A stretch of 64,000 nucleotides of DNA from Streptomyces sp. V4I2. GTDB taxonomy: Bacteria; Actinomycetota; Actinomycetes; Streptomycetales; Streptomycetaceae. Shown piece after piece: positions 6,972 to 16,501 of this stretch. The notes below the pieces were generated by a model. The model did no database searches, had not been told where the DNA came from, and worked only from the letters and a program-made list of their open reading frames with translations. A program made the position numbers and the translations under genes. Every line of letters starts with the position of its first letter. Within the stretch, counting starts at the first letter, position 1. Location of the stretch: contig NZ_JAUSZM010000003.1 of the NCBI RefSeq assembly GCF_030817655.1, positions 4,278,001 to 4,342,000 on the forward strand, read 5' to 3'.

Positions 6972-8975
6972 TCACCCGCGCGGCTCCCGCACGACCACGA
7001 CGTCCCCCGCAGGGACGGTGACCGTGCCGCCCTCGACCCGGTTGCCCGTCAACAGCTCGGCGCCGTCGCACGAGACCTCGATCTCCGCGTCCCGGTCGCC
7101 GTGGTTGATCAGGAAGAGGTAGTCGGCGTCCGCCCCGCGCCGGAGTGCTGCTTCCACGCCCTCCGGCGTGACGCGAACCGGCTCGACGCCCGCCTCCGTG
7201 CACATGCGGTCCAGCAGCGCGGCGAGCGTCGTCGGGTCCGGGAGCGTCGCCACGTACCACGTCGTGCCCGTGCCGTGGGGGTGGCGGGTCACCGCCGGGA
7301 CTTCAGTCAGCGGCCCGGACGTGTACGAGGTGATCGCCTCGGCGCCGGCCAGGTGCACGCGCTCCGACCAGAGGCCCGCCGTGCCGCCTTCGCTCAGGCC
7401 GACCGATTCTCCGGGCAGCAACGGGAAGAGTTCGTCCGTCCGCACACCCAGCGCCTTCCGGAACGCCCCCGGGTAACCGCCCAGCCGCACATGGCAGTTC
7501 TCGTCCACCGCGCCGCTGTGGAAGCCGACGGCCAGCGTGCCGCCGCTCTCCGCGAAGCGTGTCAGGTTGGCCGCGGCCTCGTCGTCGACGAGGTAGAGGC
7601 TCGGGGCCAGGACCAGGCGGTACGCCGACAGGTCGGCGTCCGGACGTACGAAGTCCACGGCGACGCCCGCCCGCCACAGCGGCTCGTACCAGGAGCGGAC
7701 CAGGTCCTGGAAGCGGACCTCGCCGCTGGGCTGTGAGGCCAGTTCGACGGACCACCAGGCGTTCCAGTCCCAGACGATGGCAACCTTCGCCGTGCCCGTG
7801 CTGCCGCGCACCTCCGCCAGTGCCTTCAGGTCGGCGCCGAGTGCGACGACGTCCCGCCAGATCTGGCTGTCCGTCCCGGCGTGCGGCAGCATCGCCGAGT
7901 GCCACTGCTCAGCACCCGCCTTGGCGGCCCGCCACTGGAAGTAGGCGATGCCGTCCGCGCCACGCGCCACGTGGGCGAGGGCGTTGCGGCGCAACTCCCC
8001 CGCGTTCTTCGCCCGGTTGACCGGCTGCCAGTTCACCGCGCCCGTCGAGTGCTCCATCAGCAGCCACGGACGCCCGCCCGCGAGCGACCGCACCAGGTCG
8101 CCGCTCAGCGCGATGTCGATCTCCGACTCCGGGTCCGCGGACTGGAGGTAGTGGTCGTTCGAGACGATGTCCAGCTCGGGGGCCCAGCGCCAGTAGTCCA
8201 GCGCGTCGAAGTTGTACATCACCATGAAGTTGGTGGTGGCCGGCACAGAAGGGGCCGCCTCCCGCAGCACCTCCCGCTCCGCCTTGTACAGGGACAGCAG
8301 TTCGTCGCTGCAGAAGCGACGCCAGTCCAGCTGGTGGGTCGGGTTGGGGACGGCTCCGGTGGCGCGCGGCGGGATGATCTCGTCCCAGTCGTAGTACCAC
8401 TGGCTCCAGAAGGTGGTGCCCCAGGCGGCGTTCAGCGCCGCCAAGTCGTCGTACTTCACCCGAAGCCACCTGCGAAAAGCCGCCGCGCTCTCGTCGCAGT
8501 AGCACTCCGCGTTGTGGCAGCCGTACTCGTTGTGGATGTGCCACATCACCACGGCCGGGTGATCGGCGTACCGCGCGGCGAGTTCGCCCGTGATCCGCAG
8601 GGCGGCCTCGCGGTAGGCGGGGCTGCTCGGGCAGAACGTCTGGCGGCTGCCGTACGACAGTCCGCGGCCGTCCCGGTCCACCGGCAGCGCGTCCGGGTGC
8701 GCGCGGAAGAACCACGCCGGCGGGGCCGCCGTCGGCGTCGCCAGGTCGGCGGCGATGCCGTTCTCGTGGAGCAGGGCGAGGATCCTGTCGAGGCGCGAGA
8801 AGTCGTACTCACCCTCGCGCGGCTCCAGCAGCGCCCACGCGAAGATGTTGACGCTGACCATGGTGACGCCGGCCTCGCGCATGAGGCGTACGTCCTCGGC
8901 CCAGACCTCTTCGGGCCACTGCTCGGGGTTGTAGTCGCCGCCGTAGGCGATACCCGGAACTTTCAAGGTGCTCAA
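6972..8975 (-). CDS. Beta-galactosidase, glycoside hydrolase family 42
   Basis: Intracellular retaining beta-galactosidase, 667 aa, the usual GH42 size. Acid/base Glu150 lies in WHIHNEYG and the nucleophile Glu308 in LLMEHSTG. Cysteines 115, 153, 158 and 160 match the zinc site seen in many GH42 enzymes. The start is a TTG whose last two bases are the first two of the TGA stop of the alpha-galactosidase gene; GGGAG lies 7 nt upstream. It is the last gene of the leftward galactoside operon, so galactosides of both anomeric types can be degraded after uptake. Confidence 0.88.
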   Translation of the reverse strand: MSTLKVPGIAYGGDYNPEQWPEEVWAEDVRLMREAGVTMVSVNIFAWALLEPREGEYDFSRLDRILALLHENGIAADLATPTAAPPAWFFRAHPDALPVDRDGRGLSYGSRQTFCPSSPAYREAALRITGELAARYADHPAVVMWHIHNEYGCHNAECYCDESAAAFRRWLRVKYDDLAALNAAWGTTFWSQWYYDWDEIIPPRATGAVPNPTHQLDWRRFCSDELLSLYKAEREVLREAAPSVPATTNFMVMYNFDALDYWRWAPELDIVSNDHYLQSADPESEIDIALSGDLVRSLAGGRPWLLMEHSTGAVNWQPVNRAKNAGELRRNALAHVARGADGIAYFQWRAAKAGAEQWHSAMLPHAGTDSQIWRDVVALGADLKALAEVRGSTGTAKVAIVWDWNAWWSVELASQPSGEVRFQDLVRSWYEPLWRAGVAVDFVRPDADLSAYRLVLAPSLYLVDDEAAANLTRFAESGGTLAVGFHSGAVDENCHVRLGGYPGAFRKALGVRTDELFPLLPGESVGLSEGGTAGLWSERVHLAGAEAITSYTSGPLTEVPAVTRHPHGTGTTWYVATLPDPTTLAALLDRMCTEAGVEPVRVTPEGVEAALRRGADADYLFLINHGDRDAEIEVSCDGAELLTGNRVEGGTVTVPAGDVVVVREPRG

Positions 8976-10285
8976 CGGTCGACTCCCGTCAGAAGACGGC
9001 GCGTAGTCTCCACGCCCCACTGGTCCAGCGACAGCAGCCGGTCGCTGGACGCCATCAGGCCGCCCGTCGCCTCGACGTGCGCCGCCCACCGCTCCCGGGT
9101 CTCCACCGCGGGGCGGGCCATCAGGCAGTCGGGGTCGTTGATCCAGAGGCGGCCGTGCTGCCACTGGCGGCCGGCGCCGGTGAACTCGGCCGGGTCCTGG
9201 CCGGGTTGGCTGTAGTCGTCGGCCTCGGGGCGGCGGTGCGGGGCCGTGTCGGGGCTGACCCGCATCGCGTCGAACAGGCCGATGGAGGGCAGGAGGGGGG
9301 CGCCGCAGCCCAGCAGGTAGGCGTCCTCGCCGATCGCGTCGCGGATCAGTTCGATGCCGGAGCGGTACGCCTGGAGAGCGTCCACGGATGAATGCCGTAC
9401 GCCGTCCAGAGCCCCCGCGTACAGGAAGTCGACCTTGAAGTAGTCGTAGCCCTCTGCGCGCAGCGTCGTGAAGACCGAGGTCAGGTACTCCGCCGCGGCC
9501 GGGTGGGTGGTGTCGAGGATGCTCAGGTCGTGGCCCCAGTTGCGGCCCGCGTGCGCGAAGCCGCCGTCGGCGTCCTTGACCAGCCAGTCGGGGTGCTCCG
9601 CGGCCAGGTCGCTCGCCGGGTCCACCAGGAAGGGGGCCGTCCAGATGCCGGCCCGGCGGCCCCGGGCGCGGATCGCGTCGGCGATCCCCGCGCGGGAGCG
9701 GAAGCGGCCGGAGAGGGTGAGCCAGTCGCCGAGGGCCTTCTGGTAGCCGTCGTCGATCTGGACGACGTCGATGGGCAGGTCGAGGGTGTCCATCGCACGC
9801 AGGTTCTCGTGGATGTCGTCCTCGGTGACGGCCGTGAAGTACTCGTACCAGGAGCACCAGACCGACGGGGCCGGACGCGGGGCCGCGAGCCCGAGGCCCG
9901 CGGCCCAGTCCGCCAGCGTCGACCGGATGTCCGTACCCGTGAACTCCTTCACCGGGCCGTCGGCGCTGATCTCCGCCGTGTCGCCCTCGACGAGCAGGCG
10001 GATCGACGGGACCTCCGTCAGCGGGTCCGCCGCCGCCCACAGCCGGACCGGCGAACCGTCGCCCGGGTCGAGCGCCAGCAGGCCCTCGCCCTGGAAGGTG
10101 CCCTCGGGGACGATGACGCCCGGCCGGTAGCAGACCGTCGCCCAGTTGTCGTTCGTCGGGCGGTACGGCGTCGCGTCGAGGGCGTAGGCGCCGCTGGGGC
10201 TCCAGGACTGCCAGCCCTCCTCGTGGACGCGGGCGTTCCGCGCGTCCACGGGCACGGAGGCGACCGGGGTGAAGGGGTTGTGCAC
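8972..10285 (-). CDS. Alpha-galactosidase, glycoside hydrolase family 36
   Basis: GH36/GH-D clan enzyme of 437 aa, a short form without a long N-terminal beta domain. The conserved VVQIDDGYQ is at residues 174-182, nucleophile Asp286 in YFKVDFLY and acid/base Asp346 in RVSPDTAP. There is no signal peptide, so it acts on imported melibiose- or raffinose-like sugars. The chosen GTG (VHNPFTP) lies 27 nt after the permease stop; its ribosome site is weak. Its stop overlaps the GH42 start. Confidence 0.87.
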   Translation of the reverse strand: MHNPFTPVASVPVDARNARVHEEGWQSWSPSGAYALDATPYRPTNDNWATVCYRPGVIVPEGTFQGEGLLALDPGDGSPVRLWAAADPLTEVPSIRLLVEGDTAEISADGPVKEFTGTDIRSTLADWAAGLGLAAPRPAPSVWCSWYEYFTAVTEDDIHENLRAMDTLDLPIDVVQIDDGYQKALGDWLTLSGRFRSRAGIADAIRARGRRAGIWTAPFLVDPASDLAAEHPDWLVKDADGGFAHAGRNWGHDLSILDTTHPAAAEYLTSVFTTLRAEGYDYFKVDFLYAGALDGVRHSSVDALQAYRSGIELIRDAIGEDAYLLGCGAPLLPSIGLFDAMRVSPDTAPHRRPEADDYSQPGQDPAEFTGAGRQWQHGRLWINDPDCLMARPAVETRERWAAHVEATGGLMASSDRLLSLDQWGVETTRRLLTGVDR

Positions 10286-10311
10286 GGAGGTCTCTTTCAA
10301 GCGGGGGGCGG

Positions 10312-11196
10312 TCAGCCCTTGTTGGCGCCCAGGGTCAGGCCGCTGACGAACTGGCGCTGGAGCACGAAGTACACGATCAGCGTCGGGATCGCGGTGAGCA
10401 GGGCGCCGGCGGCGACCAGGTTGGGGTCGGTGAAGTACGCGCCGGTCAGGTTGTTCAGCGCGGAGGTGATGGGCATGTTCTCGCCGGTGGAGATGAGGAC
10501 CAGGGCCCAGAAGAAGTCGTTGTAGATCCAGATGGACAACAACGTGGCCAGGGCCGCCATCGCCGGTCGGCACAGCGGCAGCACGATCTGCCAGTACATG
10601 CGCCACACCGAGGCGCCGTCCACCAGCGCGGCCTCGGTCAGCTCGTGCGGCAGCGAGCGCATGTAGTTGCTCAGCACGAACGCGCAGAAGCCGGACTGGA
10701 ACGCCACGTGGATGAGGACCAGGCCGAGCGCGGAGTCGTACAGCTTGCCGGACATGGTGATGCCGGGCAGGTCAACGAGCAGGTACAGGCGGTACAGCGG
10801 GGTGATGATGACCTGCTGCGGGAGCAGGTTGCCCGCGGTGAAGACCAGCAGCAGGAACAGGTTGACGCGGAAGTCGAAGCGGCTGACGTAGAAGGCGACC
10901 ATCGACGACAGGAACAGCGTCACCAGCACCGCCGGCACGGCGATGATCATCGTGTTGACGAAGTAGTGCCCCATGTCGGACTGCGTGAACGCGTTCGTGA
11001 AGTTGTCGAGGCTCAGCTTGTCCGGCCAGGAGACATAACCCTTCTCGCTGGTCTCCGAGTACGGCCGCAGGGCCGAGTACAGCGCCCAGAGCAGCGGCGC
11101 GAGCCAGGCCAGCGAGGCGCCCGCGAGGAAGAGGTGCAGCAGGATCCGGGCGGGGCGGACGGGCGTGCGGGTCTTGGTCATGACGGTGGTGCTCAT
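10312..11196 (-). CDS. Galactoside ABC transporter permease, MalG type
   Basis: CUT1 family permease of 294 aa with about six membrane segments and the EAA loop EAALVDGASVWRMYWQIV near residues 195-212. The ATG overlaps the stop of the partner permease (ATGA). Transport of alpha/beta-galactosides is inferred from the two glycosidases downstream. No ATPase is encoded in the operon, suggesting use of a shared MsiK-type ATPase. Confidence 0.86.
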   Translation of the reverse strand: MSTTVMTKTRTPVRPARILLHLFLAGASLAWLAPLLWALYSALRPYSETSEKGYVSWPDKLSLDNFTNAFTQSDMGHYFVNTMIIAVPAVLVTLFLSSMVAFYVSRFDFRVNLFLLLVFTAGNLLPQQVIITPLYRLYLLVDLPGITMSGKLYDSALGLVLIHVAFQSGFCAFVLSNYMRSLPHELTEAALVDGASVWRMYWQIVLPLCRPAMAALATLLSIWIYNDFFWALVLISTGENMPITSALNNLTGAYFTDPNLVAAGALLTAIPTLIVYFVLQRQFVSGLTLGANKG

Positions 11197-12173
11197 GCGC
11201 GCCGCTCCTTCCGGAAGGTGGACACCAGATACGGGATGATCACGACGAGGGAGATCAGCAGCAGCACGACCGCGATCGCGGAGCCGTATCCGATGCGGCT
11301 GGACTCGCCGATGATGTTGTTGGTGACCAGGATGGAGAGCAGTTCGGTGCCCTCGGCGCCCTTGTTGAAGACGAAGACCAGGTCGAAGGCGCGCAGCGCC
11401 TCGATGATGGTGACGACCAGGACGACGGTGTTGGTGGGGCGCAGGGTGGGGAAGATGACGTTCTTGAACGTCTGCCACTCGTTGGCGCCGTCCAGCGAGG
11501 ACGCCTCGCGCAGCGAGGGGTCCACGCCCTTGAGGCCGGCCAGGTAGAGGATCATCATGTAGCCGGTGTGGCGCCAGGACGCGGCGATGAGGATGGCCCA
11601 CAGGTTGAGGTCCGGGTCGCCGATCCAGTCGATGTACTTGCCCGGCTCGTTGGCCCCGATGACGCTGTTGATCAGGCCGGTGTCGGGGTTGTAGATGAGC
11701 TGCCAGACGAAGCCGATCACGGCCATCGACATGACCACGGGCAGGAAGAACGCGGTCTGGTAGACCCGGCTGAAGCGGATCTTCTTGTCCAGCTGCACGG
11801 CCAGGAACAGGCCCAGCGGGGTCGGGATCGCGATCAGGACCACGAACCAGATCACGTTGTGCTGGACGGCCGGCCAGAACTGCGGGTTCTGCTCGAAGAG
11901 TTCCTTGAAGTTCTGGAGCCCGACCCACTTGATCGAGTCGAAGCCGATGCCGTCCCAGGTGGTGAAGGCCAGCGCGATCGACGCGAAGGCCGTCACCCAC
12001 ACCAGGGCGATGTGCAGGAGCGTCGGCAGACCCGCCATCAACGCCAGGGTGAACCGGTCGCGGCGGGTGAGCAGACGGCGATGCCCGTGGGGCACCTTCT
12101 TCTTGGCGGGGGCAGTGCCCGCAGGCGGCACCGCGGCCGCCTCCGGGATCTCCTCTGTGGTTTCCGTTGTCAT
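11193..12173 (-). CDS. Galactoside ABC transporter permease, MalF type
   Basis: CUT1 permease of 326 aa with a Pro/Lys-rich cytoplasmic N-terminus of about 40 residues, then six predicted helices; EAA motif REASSLDGANEWQTFKNVI at about residues 217-235. It is coupled by ATGA overlaps to both the binding protein upstream and the second permease downstream. Confidence 0.86.
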   Translation of the reverse strand: MTTETTEEIPEAAAVPPAGTAPAKKKVPHGHRRLLTRRDRFTLALMAGLPTLLHIALVWVTAFASIALAFTTWDGIGFDSIKWVGLQNFKELFEQNPQFWPAVQHNVIWFVVLIAIPTPLGLFLAVQLDKKIRFSRVYQTAFFLPVVMSMAVIGFVWQLIYNPDTGLINSVIGANEPGKYIDWIGDPDLNLWAILIAASWRHTGYMMILYLAGLKGVDPSLREASSLDGANEWQTFKNVIFPTLRPTNTVVLVVTIIEALRAFDLVFVFNKGAEGTELLSILVTNNIIGESSRIGYGSAIAVVLLLISLVVIIPYLVSTFRKERRA

Positions 12174-13483
12174 GACGAGGCGAAGATCGTCTTCTTCTGG
12201 CGCTCGATCGAGGACAGCAGACTGTCGACGCCCTTGGGGTCACGGACGAACTTCTGCAGCGCGGGCTGCATCACCGTCGAGGTGAAGTCCGGGCGGCTGT
12301 CGCGGTCCATGAACTGGGTGAGGCTCTTGGCCCCGGCGATCATGTCGTACGCCTTCTTCTGCAGAGGCGTGTACGCCGAGGTGTCGGCCTTGGTGGAGGC
12401 GGCCACGACGCTCGGGTCGGCCTTGAGGTAGGCCTCCTCGGCCTCGGGGGTGCCCAGGAACTCCATGAGCTTGACGCCCTCGGCCTTGTTCTTCGGGCTC
12501 TTGCTCATCATGAAGCCGTCGGTAGGTGCCTCGACGGTGTCCTGGCCGTACGCCGGGTCGATCTCCGGGAAGGCGAAGAAGTCGAGGTCCTCGAGGTCGG
12601 CCGGGTTGGTGAACTGCTGGCCCACGAAGGTGCCCAGCAGGTACATGCCGGCCTTCTTCGACACCAGGGTCTGCGCGGCGTCCTGCCAGGTGCGGCCGAC
12701 GGCGCCCTCCTGGTGGTAGGGGAGGATCTCGGCCCACAGGTCGAAGACGGACTTCACCTTGGCGTCGGTCCAGGAGGCCTTGCCCGCCATCAGGTCGACG
12801 TGGAAGTCGTAGCCGTTCTTGCGGAAGTTGATCTGGTCGAAGGTGCCGAGCGCGGGCCAGGCGTCCTTGTCGCCGAAGGCGATCGGGACCAGCTTGTCCT
12901 TCTGCATCTGCTTGCACAGCGCGACGAAGTCGTCCCACGTGGTGGGGACCTCGTAGCCGTACTGCTTGAAGACGCTCTTCCGGTAGAACAGCGCCCAGGG
13001 GTACGTGTACAGCGGCACGAAGTAGTACTTGCCGTCCTCGCCCTTGCTGAGCTTCTGCATCGCCTCGGGGAAGTTGCCCGCGATCTTCTGCCACACGTCG
13101 TCGATCGGCGTGGCGAGGCCCTTGGCCGCGAAGAACTGCATCCGGTAGCCGGCGAACCAGGTGAACACGTCGTCCGGCGTGCCCTGCAGGTAGGAGTTGA
13201 TCTGCTCCTGGAACGTGTTCGAGTCCTTGGTGTTCACGTCGACCGTGATGCCGGACTTCTTCTTGTAGGCCGCGTACACGTCGGCGAACGCCTTCTTCGG
13301 CACCGCGTCGGACGCCTTGGAGCCGAGCGTGACCGTCTTCGGGTCGGCGGACGTGCCGCTGCCGCCACAGGCGCTCAGCAGGGGTATCCCGGCGCCGAGC
13401 AGGGCCGCGCCACCCATGCCGCGGAGCATGGTGCGGCGACTGGGGGACGGGAAGGAGAGGCCGGAGGGAGAGAGGTCGGGCAT
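12170..13483 (-). CDS. Galactoside ABC transporter substrate-binding lipoprotein
   Basis: Extracellular family 1 solute-binding protein, 437 aa. A twin-arginine-like SRRTMLRG precedes a hydrophobic stretch ending in LLSAC, so export and lipidation are likely, perhaps by Tat. The chosen ATG has CAGGAG about 7 nt upstream; the longer open frame beyond it reads through the promoter region. It is the first gene of a five-gene operon with overlapping junctions. Confidence 0.87.
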   Translation of the reverse strand: MPDLSPSGLSFPSPSRRTMLRGMGGAALLGAGIPLLSACGGSGTSADPKTVTLGSKASDAVPKKAFADVYAAYKKKSGITVDVNTKDSNTFQEQINSYLQGTPDDVFTWFAGYRMQFFAAKGLATPIDDVWQKIAGNFPEAMQKLSKGEDGKYYFVPLYTYPWALFYRKSVFKQYGYEVPTTWDDFVALCKQMQKDKLVPIAFGDKDAWPALGTFDQINFRKNGYDFHVDLMAGKASWTDAKVKSVFDLWAEILPYHQEGAVGRTWQDAAQTLVSKKAGMYLLGTFVGQQFTNPADLEDLDFFAFPEIDPAYGQDTVEAPTDGFMMSKSPKNKAEGVKLMEFLGTPEAEEAYLKADPSVVAASTKADTSAYTPLQKKAYDMIAGAKSLTQFMDRDSRPDFTSTVMQPALQKFVRDPKGVDSLLSSIERQKKTIFASS

Positions 13484-13557
13484 GAACGGCTCCTGACGGG
13501 GAGGGTCGGTCGGGTCGGGCGGAGATCCGATCGCAATCGACCAGAAATCAACTTGAC

Positions 13558-13603
13558 CAAACACGTTTGCGCAATGACAGCCGTATGTCAGGTCATACGT
13601 CAA
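13558..13603 (-). promoter_or_regulatory. Promoter and two operators of the galactoside operon
   Basis: On the minus strand TTGACG (13598-13603) and TGTCAT (13574-13579) are separated by 18 bp. A perfect 6-bp inverted repeat, CGTATG-6-CATACG (13582-13599), fills the spacer. A second perfect repeat, CAAAC-2-GTTTG (13558-13569), lies at the expected start point and has the form of a LacI/GalR operator. No regulator gene is adjacent, so the repressor is unknown. Confidence 0.5.
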
Positions 13604-13686
13604 TAGCTTTCGGGCCGTTTTGTCGAAACGTAATCGACACGAGCCCTCCCGCCCGGATGGGAACGTTCACGGAGGGGATGGGACGC

Positions 13687-15105
13687 TCAGGGAAGGGGTC
13701 GGGACCGGTTGCTGAAGGTGGAGACCAGTCGGCCGGGCCGACGCCGTCGTACGGAGCCTCGGTGCCCCCGCCCCCGCCGCAGAGGCGCCCGCTCGCGTCC
13801 GTCCAGCTGGATCCAGATCCGCACCTCGGTCCCGCCGAGCACCGACGCCCCGAGCCGCACGTCCCCGCCCGTCTCCTCCGCGAGCCGCCGCACGATGTCG
13901 AGGCCGAGCCCGGTCGACCCGGCGCTCCCCGAACCCCGGCCGCGCGCCATCGCCGCCGCGGGGTCGGGTATGCCCGGCCCCGCGTCGGACACCAGCACGA
14001 TCACCGCGTCCTCGCCGTTGTGCAGGTCCACCGCGAAGGCCGTGCCCACCGGGGTGTGCCGGAAGACGTTGCCCAGCAGGGCGTCCAGCGCGGCGACCAG
14101 GTCCGCGCGGGCCACGGGTATGCGCACCGGCCGGTCCGCCCCGGCCACCCGCCACTTGCGGCCCTCGTCCTCTGCGAGCGCCGACCAGAACGCCATCCGC
14201 TCACGCACGACCTCGGCGGCATCGCAGCCGGCGCCCGGCCCGGCGGCCGCGGTCTGCGGCTTGGCGTCCCGGGCGGTACGGATGATCGTGTCGACCTCGC
14301 GCTCCAACTGCGCGACCGCGGCCCGGGTCTGCTCGGCGGCCGGCCCGTCCCCGAGCGAGGCCGCGTTCAGCCGCAGCACGGTCAGCGGTGTGCGCAGCCG
14401 GTGGGACAGGTCGGCCGCCAACTCCCGCTCGTTCGCCAGGAGTTGTACGACCTGGTCGGCCATGGAGTTGAACGCCACCGCCGCCAGCCGCAGTTCGGTC
14501 GGCCCCTCCTCCGGCACCCTCGCGCCCAGCTTCCCCTCCCCCAGTTCGTGCGCGCCCTCGACCAGGCGCTGTGCGGGCCGCACCATCCGCACGCCCAGCC
14601 GGTCGGCGACCGCGACCGAGCCGACGACGAGCGCGGCACCGACCCCGGCGAGGACCGCCCACGCGGTGGCGACGCCGTTGCTGACCTCGGACTCCGGGAC
14701 GTACACCTCGACGACCGCGATCTCGCCGGAGCTCAGCGCGACCGGCTGGAGCAGCGTGGAGCCGCCGGGCACCTCGCTGGTGGAGGCGCGGCCCAGCTTC
14801 CGCACGGTCGCGATGTCCCCGTCGGCGGCGCGCTGCCGCCCGAGGTCGACGGCCGCGGCGCCGTCCGACGCCGGTATGTGCACGGCCAGGCCCGCGTCCG
14901 ACCCGGCCGAGGCGACGACCCGCTCCAGCTGGTCGCGGTCGGTGGTGATGGACAGGGCGGGGGCGACGGCCGCAGCCTGCCGTTCGGCGTTGGAGAAGGC
15001 GCGGTCCCGGGCCATCTCCTTGATGACGAGTCCGAGCGGGATGGCGAAGGCGACCACGACCATGGTGGTGACCGCCAGCGAGACCTTGACCAGTGCCCAT
15101 CTCAT
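13687..15105 (-). CDS. Two-component sensor histidine kinase
   Basis: Membrane histidine kinase of 472 aa: helix at residues 7-27, an extracellular sensor of about 115 residues, second helix at 148-168, HAMP, phosphoacceptor His235 in DLSHRLRTPLT, then an HATPase domain with N-box GNVFRHT, DAGPGIPD and GLGLDIV. The C-terminus has an Arg-rich tail. Its ATG overlaps the response regulator stop (ATGA). The signal is unknown. Confidence 0.9.
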   Translation of the reverse strand: MRWALVKVSLAVTTMVVVAFAIPLGLVIKEMARDRAFSNAERQAAAVAPALSITTDRDQLERVVASAGSDAGLAVHIPASDGAAAVDLGRQRAADGDIATVRKLGRASTSEVPGGSTLLQPVALSSGEIAVVEVYVPESEVSNGVATAWAVLAGVGAALVVGSVAVADRLGVRMVRPAQRLVEGAHELGEGKLGARVPEEGPTELRLAAVAFNSMADQVVQLLANERELAADLSHRLRTPLTVLRLNAASLGDGPAAEQTRAAVAQLEREVDTIIRTARDAKPQTAAAGPGAGCDAAEVVRERMAFWSALAEDEGRKWRVAGADRPVRIPVARADLVAALDALLGNVFRHTPVGTAFAVDLHNGEDAVIVLVSDAGPGIPDPAAAMARGRGSGSAGSTGLGLDIVRRLAEETGGDVRLGASVLGGTEVRIWIQLDGRERAPLRRGRGHRGSVRRRRPGRLVSTFSNRSRPLP

Positions 15106-15806
15106 CGCGCCGGCTCCGATCCCGGTGGCTCCAGCTTCACGCCGACGCCCCGCAGCGTGTGCAGATAGCGCGGACTCGCCGCCGTCTCGCCGAGCTTGCG
15201 GCGCAGCCACGACAGATGGACGTCGATGGTCTGGTCGTCGCCGTACGACTGCTGCCACACCTCGGCGAGCAGTTCCTTGCGGGGGACGACGACACCTGGC
15301 CGGCCGGCCAGGAAGGCGAGCAGGTCGAACTCGCGCCGGGTGAGGTCCAGCCGTACGCCGTCCAGCTCGGCCTGCCGGCGCAGCGGGTCGACGGTCAGGC
15401 CGCCGACGCGCAGTACGGTCTCCGGCGGAGCGTCCCCGCCGGCGCTGCGGGACCGTCGTAGGACCGCCGCCATCCGTGCCGACAGGTGCTCGACCGAGAA
15501 CGGCTTGGTCAGGTAGTCGTCCGCCCCCGCGTTCAGCAGCCGGACGATCTCCGTCTCGTCGTCCCGGGCGGTGGCGATGATCACGGGGACGTCGGTGATG
15601 CCGCGCAGCATCTTCAGGGCCTCGGAGCCGTCCAGATCGGGCAGACCGAGGTCCAGGATCACGACGTCGAAACGGAAATGGGCGACCTCGCGCAGCGCCT
15701 CCAGTGCCGTACCGACGCTGCGCACCGTGTGGGCGGCGTCGGTCAGGTGCCGGATGAGCGCCGAGCGTACGAACTGGTCGTCCTCGACCACGAGCACACT
15801 TGCCAT
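15102..15806 (-). CDS. OmpR-family response regulator
   Basis: A 234-aa regulator with receiver domain (acidic pocket Glu8-Asp9-Asp10, phosphorylated Asp52 in VILDLGLPD, Lys in LTKPFS) and a C-terminal winged helix (LTRREFDLLAFLAGRPG, DVHLSWLRRKLGE). The ATG chosen begins MASVLVVEDD; an upstream extension is open but unlikely. Operon with the kinase; target genes are not evident. Confidence 0.92.
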   Translation of the reverse strand: MASVLVVEDDQFVRSALIRHLTDAAHTVRSVGTALEALREVAHFRFDVVILDLGLPDLDGSEALKMLRGITDVPVIIATARDDETEIVRLLNAGADDYLTKPFSVEHLSARMAAVLRRSRSAGGDAPPETVLRVGGLTVDPLRRQAELDGVRLDLTRREFDLLAFLAGRPGVVVPRKELLAEVWQQSYGDDQTIDVHLSWLRRKLGETAASPRYLHTLRGVGVKLEPPGSEPAR

Positions 15807-15928
15807 GCGCCGCAACCTACGCCATGCGAGGGAGGCCCTTCCGGTGCCTGTGGACAACTTCGCACCTGTGGACAACGACCCGCGCACCGGGCGACATCGG
15901 TGGGACGCGTGAGGCAGTATGGCCCGCG

Positions 15929-16453
15929 ATGCGCAGAGGACTCATACACCTACTGGCTTGGACGCTCGCCACGGGCGCGGCGGTCACGCTGTCGTGGTGG
16001 GGCGTCCACTCGGTGATGACGGGCACGGCCTACGACCCGCCGCGCGCCCTGCCCATCACGGCGGCCGACGCGACCACGCAGGAGTCGAAGCCGCTGGCGT
16101 CGTCGACGGCCCGGCCGACGCCGTCCGAGTCGAAGAGCCCCTCGCGCGAGCTGTCCCCGGCCCCCACCCGGACCCCGTCGAGCCCGCCGAGCCCACCGAC
16201 GACGAGCGCCGGCCCGTCCCCCACGGCGTCCGGGCAGATCAAGAGCTACGACACCGACGGCGGCCGTGCGGTCTTCGACCTCGGGAAGACGTCCGCGACG
16301 CTGGTGTCGGCGACGCCCGGCACCGGCTGGTCGATGCAGGTGTGGAAGACGGACTCGTGGATCCGGGTGGAGTTCGGCTCGGGCGCGGACCGGGTGTCGG
16401 TGTTCTGCACCTGGCACGACGGGCCGCCGCGCGTGGAGATCGGGAACTACTAG
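15929..16453 (+). CDS. Hypothetical secreted or membrane-anchored protein
   Basis: 174 aa: an N-terminal hydrophobic helix (residues 5-25), a Ser/Thr/Pro-rich linker of about 75 residues typical of exported proteins, and a small C-terminal beta-rich domain ending in VSVFCTWHDGPPRVEIGNY. No family recognised. It is divergent from the response regulator with 122 bp between and might be one of its targets. The ATG follows a weak GAGG; an upstream frame extension is not convincing. Confidence 0.65.
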   Translation: MRRGLIHLLAWTLATGAAVTLSWWGVHSVMTGTAYDPPRALPITAADATTQESKPLASSTARPTPSESKSPSRELSPAPTRTPSSPPSPPTTSAGPSPTASGQIKSYDTDGGRAVFDLGKTSATLVSATPGTGWSMQVWKTDSWIRVEFGSGADRVSVFCTWHDGPPRVEIGNY

Positions 16454-16501
16454 ATCTATCGGGACCTACTGGATCTGTCGGGAGCCACTGGATCCGCTGT
16501 C

